Assembly: GCF_001659605.2 (NCBI RefSeq)
Contig: NC_035176.2
Coordinates: forward strand, 23,474,847 to 23,538,846
Origin: Manihot esculenta
Taxonomy: Eukaryota > Streptophyta > Magnoliopsida > Malpighiales > Euphorbiaceae
Direction: 5' to 3'
DNA: 64,000 bases
Shown here in pieces: positions 23,431 through 32,827 of the stretch (positions within the stretch are counted from its first letter, which is position 1; each line of letters opens with the position of its first letter). The position numbers and the translations under genes were made by a program. The notes under the pieces are model-generated. The model was not told the DNA's origin. It was given only the letters and a program-made list of their open reading frames with translations, and made no database searches.

Positions 23431-24059
23431 CAGGCCCACGACAATGGCCCATCAGCTGAAGGCCCGCATGCTATTCGCATAAGACAAACAAGTTGTCAAA
23501 ACCTTAAAACCGAGCTCCAGTCGAATCTCTCCCTCAGGACGACCTGACGCGCAAAATGCACATCATCACCGCTCAGGCAGTAAAAACCAAGGAAAAAGAA
23601 TAAGTCATAGAAAAGCCCAAAGAAACAAACAGGAGGAAGCATGATAAAGGCCAGACCAGCCCGTCACCTAAGAAGGATCATCATTAAGCAAAGGCCAGAA
23701 GCCCAGAACGACGCGATGAAGACGCCTCGGAATCTTACAAAGTTATGGGTCAGAAGCTCAACCTTTTTGATTAAAAGCAAAGCTCATAGGTCAGTCAGTT
23801 CAGCTCGGAAAAAGCAAAATCGAAAGTTAAGGAAACTTAGAGCTCGGATCATTGAACACAGATAGAGCTCAGAGGTCGGATTAGTCTCGCTTGGACAAAG
23901 TAAACCGAGAGTAAGCTCGCAGGTCGGTCGGTACAGCTCGGAAAGAGCAAATTAAAAACTCAGACTGGCTAAATAGATTCCAGGTCGGATCGGAGAAAAT
24001 CACGAAGAAAAAAGTCATCTCATGCATAATAAAGAACAGTTCGGATATAAACGAAAAAA
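23431..24059. other. Spacer between the two antisense gene copies
   Basis: No gene is seen. It contains loosely repeated pieces with AGCTCGGA and AGGTCGG (about 23790-23960). It may include decayed LTR sequence following the fossil junction. Confidence 0.4.
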
Positions 24060-24950
24060 TGAAAGTTTCATTACAGCGCGTTACAAATACCCACATTACA
24101 GAACAAAAAGCTATCATTAGAGGATTTACATGACCAGATACATCGTCTACGTTTACATCACTATCACCTATCATTATCCTAGTCTTCGACACAGAGGAAC
24201 TCTTGAATATGGGAAACGAGCTCAGTAGGTCGGCCGAACCCTGCGTCGTTATTATAGGAGAACTGAACAAGTTGATTCCCATAAGCATTTCTCACTGTTC
24301 CCCTATGGACAAACATTCGGTTGCCCAAGTGTGATGCACGGTACATTCGAATAAGCTCAGATATTATATGTTGTTCGAATGTCACGCATGAAAAACATAA
24401 GTCTTCGAGTTACGACCTTAAGAAGATCACAGAGCAGATGTTCGGAGGTATCGTCGGAAGCTTGACTGAGTGCAGCAGATCTCAGCCTTTCATAATACAG
24501 GTACTTCACACCAAAGGGAGTAATAAATTGATCATTTTCGCCACTTCCGTTTATATCAAAAGAAGACAACCTGGACGTCGGGGAAATTTCCTTCTCGAAG
24601 GAAGATACAGTCAAAACAGACCTCCCAGCAGCCCATAGCCTCTTTGGAGCCCGAACAACAACCAAAGGAGGAGGCCAACCAGACGATCTGGGTAAAACAG
24701 TTTCAACGACCTTCCGAATGACTCCACCCACCAACCGCCCTGCTAGAAGGACCTCAGAAGCAACATTCAGACTCCCTTGAGGTAATATCAGATTTTCAAG
24801 AGTTTTGGACTGATCCATCTTTATCTCAGGTACTGCAAAAAGTTCCAAACAGAGAAGTCAGGATAATTTTTTTTTTAAAATAAAGCAAGGTTAAAGCAAA
24901 TCCCTGGGGCAGCAAAGCAATAAAGTCTCCGGCTCACCTTAATCCGTGTG
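24060..24950 (-). pseudogene. Degenerate second copy of the antisense Tat gene
   Basis: The minus-strand reading from about 24848 starts L-F-A-V-P-E-I-K-M-D, parallel to exon 2 of the intact antisense gene (F-A-A-S-E-V-K-M-D), and both continue into an A-G-R...V-V-E/Q-x-V pattern. A TTTTTGCAG acceptor (exon start 24832) and a GTGAGC donor (intron 24833-24937) sit where intron 1 would be. At about 24061-24080 a TTTCATTA...GTTACAA segment matches the 3' flank of the intact gene at about 20060-20080. The rest of exon 2 and exon 3 is missing or unrecognisable. It is a truncated paralogue, probably non-functional. Confidence 0.6.
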
Positions 24951-25370
24951 AAGAAAACGTCAAATACATCCTTTGCGGAAAAAACAGGAGAATCTCGTTG
25001 GAAGGAAAGACCCCTTTTCTCCGACAAAGGGCCTAGAAGTGAAGAAGAGTCCACACTGATATATACTCGAAATCTGAAGTCTTAGCGCAAAGTAACTCTA
25101 GACTCTAAGACCACAATGTCAGGATCTTTAACAGGTATTCATGGAAAAGGAAAACGAAGCGCGTCCAGGCAATAATGACAAGAAAGTAAAGAAGAGCAGA
25201 GTATCTGAGAGGTAAGGAAAGGCCAGAAAGGGAAAGAGGCAGATAGAATTCAAGAAATGAGGAATGACAAAAAGATGAAAGGGAGTTATGAAGGCATCTG
25301 TACGCGAACAGACGCGGTCATAATGGTTCTCGATATTCACCCCCTCGGCAGTCAGAGCAATAACTACCGA

Positions 25371-25384
25371 GAAGGTGAAGGGGC
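25371..25384 (+). other. Polypurine tract of the Tat element
   Basis: GAAGGTGAAGGGGC ends three bases before the 3' LTR and is the expected plus-strand primer site. Confidence 0.7.
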
Positions 25385-25387
25385 AAT

Positions 25388-25872
25388 TGATGACCGCTGG
25401 ATTCCTTTATCCCAGTCCAGGGCCTCGACCCCAACCTAAAGCCCACAAAGTAAAGGCCCACGTACTTGGCACCCAAAGCAGGCCCGGCTCATCTAACTTC
25501 CAAGGCCGGGCTCGACCAAACCTCCTCGCCCAGATCGACTCAGTCCGCGCAAAACAGGCCCTTCCTCTCTGGCCCAACTCTCGGCCCGACCCAGTATCCA
25601 GAATGATACTCACCAGACAGTCTGGCAGATCCGTTCGAACGTACGCATAGGGAGAATCAGAGGCCGTTACGCATGGGGCAGGCGCCTGATACCCTCGTAC
25701 GCCCGAATCTGCATGGCAGAGACGCGTGGCCCAATCCTGGAGAGACTTTTACACGTCACCAGCAAGTAAGACGAAATGGATAAAAGGGGAGTCCCCTCCT
25801 TAGAATAAAAAGCTTTTTGATTCAATACAAAAACCCTTGTAAAACCCTATTCTATTGGATCTCAGATCATCA
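25388..25872 (+). repeat. 3' LTR of the Tat element (485 bp)
   Basis: It matches the 5' LTR in length and ends and is followed by TSD AAATT. It differs at six transitions. Confidence 0.93.
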
Positions 25873-26559
25873 AAATTTACTATTGGTCTGTAAATTTTAG
25901 TCTCATATCTTTTATCGCATGACTGTATAAGTAAGAGGAAATGGTAAATTTGGCTCCTACTTTTTTCTTTCTTTTAATTTCTATTATTTATAATATTTTC
26001 AATTCAAATTAATATAAAATTTTTAAATAAAAAATTTACTAAATGTTTAAATTAAATAATTTTTTAATAATATTTGTTTTATCATTTTTAACTACACTTA
26101 AAAAACTTGTATTCCAACTTTAAAATGTTAATAAAGGCAAGATATATAATTTGTCCCTTCACCTTTGAATGAAAAGTCATCTTATCCCAATTTTAATTTT
26201 ATCATATTTACATATTTAACTTTCAAACTGTAAAATAATTTAATTTATATAACTGTGATGTGATATTTATGCGCTATTATATAATAGGGATTAAATTATT
26301 CAATAATTAAAAGTTGAAGAGGTGATATATACATTCTAGGGATTAAGTTATTCAATAATTAAAAATCGAAAATATGATATATATATTCTCTAATTTTATA
26401 TAAAAATTTAATTATTTAAAATTTAAATCTGAATACCCTCTTTCTTCATTCCTTCAAATAAGTATAAATATCTCATTCAAACCTGCTACTGCTCCATGCT
26501 CTAAAATAAATATTAATAATTTTCTATTATTAGTATTTTAATATAATATTATGCAAAAA
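25873..26559. other. AT-rich intergenic DNA with a short duplication
   Basis: No gene is visible. Around 26285-26390 an imperfect unit of about 52 bp (GGGATTAAATTATTCAATAA and a following TGATATATA block) occurs twice in tandem. Confidence 0.5.
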
Positions 26560-27310
26560 AATCTGCACAAGAAGACCACAAAGTAGGATTGGCATGAGAA
26601 ACAGCTTCCCTAGCTAATAAGTGGGCAGCAATATTAGCTTGTCTCTAACCAAGACAAGGTCCAACCAGGCTTTTGGCTCAACATATGCTTACAACAATGA
26701 ATAAATTGGCCAAAATCTAAAACTCATCTCTTTGGGATATAACAGTGTCAACCACGCATTTTGAATCAAGCTCAATATCCACCATACCTGTGCAACGAGC
26801 CATAAGAGGGATTCACGAAGAGCAAGGCTTTCAAACATTTTAGATTGAACACTACTTTGCACAAAACCTGAAAAAGCTGCTGTACAAGACCCAGAATTAT
26901 ATTTAAGAATAGCACTATAGCTAACAGTTCTTGACGATTAACAACTCATGTATCTACATTATATTTAAATCTCCTGGAATGGACTCTTTAATGCTAGAAG
27001 AATCCAAAGATACTCTGTTAAACGCTTGAGTGAGATTGAGCACTTATCCAAAATGAAAATAACTCCTCTGTTAGACGAAGGATTTGGTGTGGAACTCGAG
27101 TCCTTCCACTCCAGAGAGTCATACACACCTTACCATGTAAAAAAAGATTAGAAAGCATCAAAGTAAACTGAATCAGCTCAATCATAGTGCAGGTAAATAA
27201 TAGAGGAGCCTAAGGTCCGCCAACACTCAACAGCCACAGGACAGTATAGCAACACATATAAATCATCCTTCACAAACCCACATCCCTTACACCTTCAATT
27301 TACAGTTAAA
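26560..27310 (-). pseudogene. LINE-type pol remnant: zinc-binding RT tail and RNase H
   Basis: Across shifting minus-strand frames the sequence reads a zf-RVT-like piece (K-D-D-L-Y-V-L-L-Y-C-P-V-A-V-E-C-W, about 27240) and then an RNase H-like domain with A-L-R-E-S-L-L, V-D-I-E-L-D-S-K-C-V-V-D-T-V and Q-A-N-I-A-A-H-L-L-A-R-E-A-V near 26580-26900. This order is that of the 3' end of plant L1-like retrotransposon pol. Several stops and frameshifts show decay. The 5' part is absent, as usual for LINE copies. Confidence 0.7.
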
Positions 27311-27337
27311 TCTCTTTCCAATATATTATTATTGAAA

Positions 27338-27767
27338 GGGGTTGAATTTCACATCGATTATGAAAATGGGTAACGTGCCTTTTATATGAACTATAGGCAC
27401 TCCTCTCCCTTTGAGTTAGCTTTTGAGGTAACCCCTTGCCTTTTATATGAAAGGGGTAACGTGCATTTTATATGAACCATAGGCACTCCTCTCCCCTTGA
27501 GTTAGCTTTTGAGGTAACCCCTTGCCTTTTATATGAACCATTTGAGGTGAATTAGGTCTGATTCAAATTTAACATGGTATCAAAGTCTCCCTATCCAATG
27601 TTGGTTCTTCAATAAATATGTTATACAATAGTAAAATTTTGGGGGTGAAGGGTGTATTGAATGCCACATCAGTTACAAAAAGGAGTAATGTACCTCTTAT
27701 ATGGCCATAGACACTCCTCCCTTTTAAACTAGTTTTTGGAGTGAGTCATACTGCTCTAAATTTAACA
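27338..27767 (+). mobile_element. TRIM-like miniature LTR retrotransposon
   Basis: An LTR-like unit beginning near TTGAATTTCACATCG ends ATTTAACA at 27574, followed at once by TGGTATCAAAG, an initiator-Met-type primer-binding site. After about 65 bp a purine tract GGGGGTGAAGGG leads into a second unit, 27653-27767, starting TGTATTGAATGCCACATC and ending ATTTAACA. The left unit is longer because it contains an internal duplication of about 87 bp (27366-27539) and a further partial copy. No coding capacity is present. Target-site duplications could not be read with confidence. Confidence 0.55.
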
Positions 27768-28003
27768 GATAGAAGAATGCTACATAAATCCCTCCAAATA
27801 AAATTTTTCACTTTTGGCGAGACTCGCAGCTTCCATAATTTACTCCAGATCCTGAAATAGCATATTGATCCAAATTCTCAATACATGTTAGATAATAAAT
27901 GATAACATGATTTAATAAAATAAATCCCATTTTTTTAATGATGCCGGTTTTAGCATTATACTAGAATAAGTATTGATCATCAAATTGGCCAAATACTTCT
28001 TAA

Positions 28004-28493
28004 TAGGTTAAAGCAGTATTTTATTCAAATCGAAAAAATTGATCGAACTGAGTTAATTTGAAAATTTGATTTAATTTTTTTATTTATTCCGGTTTGATTT
28101 GATTTTTAATTTTAAAAAGTTTAATTATTTCTGTTCGATTTGATTTTGATCAAAAAAATAAAAAAAATCAAACCGAACCAATCAATGATAATAATATATT
28201 ATTTATAATAATATGGAGAAATTAGATAGTATTAAAGTTAAAATATTTTAATTAAATTTTAAAATACTAAAAATAAAGTGTAAAAAATAAAAAAATCTAT
28301 TAAAAGTTTAAATCGATCAAACCGAATTGAATCAAATCGAATCAGATCGGTTCAATTCAATTTGATTTCTGACTAAAATCGATTTGGTTTGATTTTTATA
28401 AATACTAAAATTTCAATTTTCGATTTATTTAATTTAGTTTGATTTTAAATCGAACCGATCGAATTACCCAAACCGACTAAATGTTCACCCAGT
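28004..28493. mobile_element. hAT-like MITE, copy 3 (diverged)
   Basis: It starts near TAGGTTAAAGCAGTATT and ends near AAATGTTCACCC, with the same internal inverted CGGTTCGG-type blocks as the other copies. The ends are mutated and no TSD is clear. Confidence 0.62.
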
Positions 28494-29056
28494 TTCTAAT
28501 ATGTTAAAATAAATAAAAGGAACAGGCTGAATGCTGACCCCAACTTTCTAATATGTTAAAATAAACAAAAGAGGCAGTTTTAATAAACACATCTACCATT
28601 TCTAACTCCCTCATATTGTGCCAAAACAACTTATTTTAAAAAAATATTATGTTGAATAAAAACACATATTCCATTAATATCCATTCTTAACTCATAAACT
28701 TCCTCTCACATTTTTGTAACTCTTTCTTTCACAAAATTTCTTATAAGAACCTTTTAGAATAATGTGTATAACTGTGGCCTGTTAATATTTTTTTATATAA
28801 AAAAATTAGTATTAAAAAGGTAAAAAAGTTAAATATTAATATTAAATTAGATTAAAAAACTTTGATATTAAATATACACATAATTAAATAAAAATGTATA
28901 TTGAAATAACTTACTTCACTTAATTTGAAATAATAAAAAGTAATAATAGAAATAAAAGAAATTGAGGATTAAAACATAAAATTTTCACTACAGAGGGAAA
29001 AATAGAGAGATGGTAAGGGGGGGCACAGGGGCATCCTATTTAAGCAACATGCTCCG
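28494..29056. other. AT-rich intergenic DNA with a local duplication
   Basis: TTTCTAATATGTTAAAATAA occurs twice, near 28493 and 28547, together with flanking sequence, an imperfect tandem unit of about 54 bp. Nothing else was recognised. Confidence 0.5.
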
Positions 29057-29064
29057 TTTGTGGG

Positions 29065-29519
29065 TAGGGGTGAGCATTCGGTCGGTTCGGTTTAAAACCG
29101 AACCGAACTGAATAAACTGAAAACCGAAATTTTAGTGTTTATGAAAATCGAATCGAACCGATTTTAGTCAGAAACCGAATCGAACCGGTCTGATTCGGTT
29201 TGATTCGATTCGGTTTGATCGGTTTCGATTTTTAATAATTTTTTTATTTTTTACACTTTATTTTTAATATTTTAAAATATTTTAATCTTAATATGATTTA
29301 ATTTCTCTATATTATTGAAAAAATATATTATTATCACTAATCGGTTCGATTCGGTTTTTTTAATTTTTTTCCGATCAAAACCGAACCGAACCGAAATAAC
29401 CGAAATTTCTGAAATTAAAAATCAAATCGAATCGAAATATATAAAAAATTGAATTAAATTTTTAAATCGATTCGATTCGATCAATTTTTTCGATTTAAAC
29501 CGAATACTGCCCACCCCTA
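29065..29519. mobile_element. hAT-like MITE, copy 4 (best preserved)
   Basis: The 455 bp element starts TAGGGGTGAGC and ends CCACCCCTA, an 8 bp terminal inverted repeat (TAGGGGTG/CACCCCTA). A perfect 8 bp TSD TTTGTGGG flanks it at 29057-29064 and 29520-29527. Long subterminal inverted blocks rich in CGGTTCGG and CCGAACCG would let a single strand fold back over most of the length. There is no coding capacity. Confidence 0.85.
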
Positions 29520-29527
29520 TTTGTGGG

Positions 29528-32048
29528 ACAAGCAACTGGCTGTTGTTTTGTCTGATAAAGAACATTTTTCTAAAAAAAAATAAAAATTTGTTGCTGGTGT
29601 CTAGACGAGACACAAGTTTTGATTTTTTTAAAAAAATAATAATAGTTGTCGCTGTTCACACTAACGGCAAGCTGTAAATTTGAATTGAGTTGGACAAATC
29701 CACCCTTTTTTCACACATAAAATCTCCCCCACTCTATTTGGCAAAATCTTTTTTCCCTTGCCCCTATTCAATAAAAACCCTAGATGATGTATTGTTAAAT
29801 ATTAAATTTTTACCCTATACTTGCTTTGGAAATATTTTAATTTCGTTTATTTTAAATTTTTTTGTTCAAACTAGGTTGAAATTTTCAGTTTAAATTAAAA
29901 TTAACCGGAAAATTAAAATTTTTGAGCTGAATTTCATTATTTATTGATTTAAAGATCAAGAATTTCAGTTTCTTCATTTTTCAAAGCTAAATTTAATGAT
30001 TTCTTGATTTAGCCCAAAACTCAACAAGTGTAATTTCTTTTTTTCTCCTCTTTATTTCTAATTGAATTGAGTTTAAATTGAAAATTTTGGATTAATTTAA
30101 ATAAAACTTTGAAAAAAAGATAAAATGCACTTATCTAATCAGTCGAAAATTAAGTACTAATATGAAGATGTGATATATGCAGCAAATATCACTTTGGATA
30201 ATTTAGATTTTTTTTTTTTTGTTACATTTTTCTTTTGCTCCAAGAGTTGGGTATGCTTCAGCGGCAACGACTCCCGACTATTAATAAGCATCTGGTGGCA
30301 TGTTTGAAATTTCAGAAGATCCAAAACCTACTAAAGATTTGTAATGGAAATTCTGGGAAAATGACAGATGGGAAAACAGACAAATTCCGGTGCTCGATGG
30401 TAAAACCTCTGAACTCCAACGTGAACATTGAAATGGATAACACATCGAGTATTTTTAAATATTCAAAACGATTGAATTTTGGTAGAACGAATTTTAGTAT
30501 GTAATCTAGTGTGAAATAGAAATTAATACACATGATATATTTAAATTTTATATATTAAGTATTCATTAGCAATTAATATAAAACTATATTTTCATAATAA
30601 TATTTATATATTTTCATTTAAAATTTAGAATTTCATTTTTTTGAAATACTATTTTAAAAAAAAATGAAAAATATTTTTATATAAATTATTATTTAATGTA
30701 TACAAAATTAAATAAATTTGGATATTATTCCAGTTTTAAATTAAAAGAATTTAGGCAATTCCAACAAACTTTTTAAAGCTGTCGCATGCTCTCAAGAAGA
30801 TCTCATCAGTGCATCTGAAGTGCTGAAATTATCCATACAAGAGACCCCCAGGCGTTTATCTCCATTTCATTTTCATCTTCTCTAGACTCCTCGTAAGAGA
30901 ATGCGGAAACAATTAGTCGAGTGATGAAATCTTTGCGTCCACAGCCAAGACTGATAATGGTAAAAGTCTGCGCAAGATTAAGAGAGAACAAGAAATGACA
31001 ACAGATGCAACAACCTCAAATTCTCTCCTCTTTAGTGATTTTTGTCCATAGATGCTAGCAAAAATAGAGAGATTAGGTTGTATGTTTTGCTTTTGGGATT
31101 TGTAGATCTGGGGTTGAATCCTTTAATTGATTAGATATTAGTTTTGGCTGTTCGGGTGCAAGTAAATGCATTGAAAATTGCTAACCTATTTCCAATTCAG
31201 GCTTATTGATGATATTCATATTATGCTCTCTGTTTATGATTTAGGGCTATACCGAAAGCCTCTACATCAAATGCACATGCAAAAAACAGCAGCACACAGA
31301 AGCATCTTCATCGTATATACATCTCCAAAAACCAGGGTTCCACGTGTCTTTGGGCTTGAAGGTTTAATGACAGATAACTTTCGTTAATTTTGGGTTTATT
31401 TGACCCATTTTTAAAGTTTGGAGGGTTCAATTGGAGAAGTGGTTTAGAACCAAAAAACTAACACCAATGAGCAAGCTGAAGTTCCAATGTCACGGACAAG
31501 GAAGCTCTCCAAGTTGCAGATAAAGTCATAAGGTCTTCAAAACATTGACATCCACATGCTCTGTCGCTGGCTACAAAGAATGTTTTGAAGCCCTTGGAGT
31601 TTGTTCTAGAACACACATCGCTAATGAGTCCCTGTGAAATGGAAGTCTATTAATGTGGAGTGGGAAAAAGGATAAAATATCTGAGAAGAGGATTAGTACT
31701 GAGTGTAGGAAAATAGATTACTAGTAGAACAGCTCAGAGTTTTGCTCTGTTTCCACTATCCACTTTCTACATTATTTTATGGCCAACTCAAAAGCTTTAA
31801 AAAGGGGCAACCATGAACCTAAAGTGAATGAACGAGTCAATAGAAATAGGAGAAAAAGGAGGGAGAATATGACGAGAGACATTCATATGGGGAAGAGAGA
31901 GTGGAAGAAAACTGCTTTCAATGAAAAAAATGGGTAACACCTTGGCAGCTGCAAGGGAGGATAGGAGGCAATATCCCAAGGAATACAAATAAAATGGAAA
32001 CAACTACTAAACAAAAGATCAAAGGCAAAAATTTTACCTTCTGATTAA
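29528..32048. other. Intergenic DNA with one possible decayed coding fragment
   Basis: AT-rich to about 30770, then more balanced. At about 30236-30450 one plus-strand frame reads A-P-R-V-G-Y-A-S-A-A-T-T-P-D-Y and later K-F-W-E-N-D-R-W-E-N-R-Q-I-P-V-L-D-G, broken by three stops. It looks like a decayed gene piece whose family I do not recognise. 31780-32048 would hold the 3' untranslated region of the methyltransferase gene. Confidence 0.4.
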
Positions 32049-32816
32049 TCAGCTGTTGCTACCACCAGTTCTCCAGGATGACAATTGCGGAAACTGTGAA
32101 ACCAGCGACTCCACAACCCTTTCAGGAAATGTTTTGTTTGTCACGGGCGTCTTCACATCCAATTCACAGTCAGGATCCCGCCAGAACTTGATGATATGAA
32201 GATTCTCTTCTTCTGTTGATCTCTGGATGACAATTCTATAAGCATAACCCTTCTTTTTCATTTGACGACATATCTGTGAAGGATCATTTGCTGCAAGAGT
32301 GACCATGTATAACCAGCCTCTGTCGGACAAAAGACAATCTGCAATGGGCAAAATCCTGTCAATAACTCTCCGACCATTCTCCCCTCCAGCCCAAGCAGAA
32401 GTAATCCCTTCACAACCCACTTCATCTTCAGGTGTTGGGACATAAGGTGGGTTCACAACCATCACATCGACCATCCTCTCCAGTCGCTTTTCCAGTCCAG
32501 ATGCAATGTTAGTTTGTATCAACTCTGCATGAACACCATGTGCTTCCAGTGTCTCACTAGTCACTCTAACTGCATGAGGGTTGAGGTCAGTGGCAATATA
32601 GTAAGCCCCAGGAATATGCGGTCCGAGCATAAGAGCTAGAGAGGTAATAACATAACCACTGCCACAACCCACTTCCACACATAATCTAGGATTATGCTCC
32701 AAAAGGTTATTTCGATCAGCTAGAAGTGCATCAACTAATGCGAATGAATCATCACATGGCTCATAAACCTCAGGATGTGAACTCACAAGGCGAATTTGTG
32801 CTATTCTGGGGGACAT
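32049..32816 (-). CDS. HEMK2/N6AMT1-type class I methyltransferase (release factor eRF1 glutamine methyltransferase)
   Basis: A single uninterrupted exon encodes 255 residues. Motif I, V-E-V-G-C-G-S-G-Y (about 47-55), binds S-adenosylmethionine. D77 ends strand two, and N-P-P-Y (122-125) is the signature of enzymes that methylate amide or amino nitrogens. Family members (yeast Mtq2, animal N6AMT1) work with the small partner Trm112 to methylate the Gln of the GGQ motif of eRF1 in the cytosol, aiding translation termination. Length and full domain content match the family. The ATG at 32816 lies 11 bases after a likely splice acceptor, so the whole reading frame is in the last exon. This is the only ordinary host gene I can support. 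A direct role on other substrates is debated for animal homologues. Confidence 0.9.
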   Translation of the reverse strand: MSPRIAQIRLVSSHPEVYEPCDDSFALVDALLADRNNLLEHNPRLCVEVGCGSGYVITSLALMLGPHIPGAYYIATDLNPHAVRVTSETLEAHGVHAELIQTNIASGLEKRLERMVDVMVVNPPYVPTPEDEVGCEGITSAWAGGENGRRVIDRILPIADCLLSDRGWLYMVTLAANDPSQICRQMKKKGYAYRIVIQRSTEEENLHIIKFWRDPDCELDVKTPVTNKTFPERVVESLVSQFPQLSSWRTGGSNS

Positions 32817-32827
32817 CTTGCATATGC

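Larger units (their letters stand above)
12301..25872 (+). mobile_element. Full-length Ty3/gypsy Tat-lineage retrotransposon with antisense gene
   Basis: The element is 13.57 kb, bounded by two 485 bp LTRs and a perfect 5 bp TSD AAATT (12296-12300 and 25873-25877). After the 5' LTR comes a primer-binding site TGGCGCCGTCTGTGGGA, then one gag-pol frame with four stops, a 72 bp tandem repeat block, an intact spliced gene on the minus strand, a fossil PPT/LTR junction, a degenerate second antisense gene and the polypurine tract before the 3' LTR. Two RNase H domains and an extra antisense ORF are recognised traits of the Tat clade. The LTRs differ at six positions, all transitions (about 1.2%), so the insertion is moderately young. 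Confidence 0.93.

Noticed and set aside
24357..24848. The 163-codon minus-strand frame as an independent gene
   Set aside because: Its start matches exon 2 of the intact antisense gene and it has the same splice acceptor position, so it is better explained as a truncated paralogous copy.
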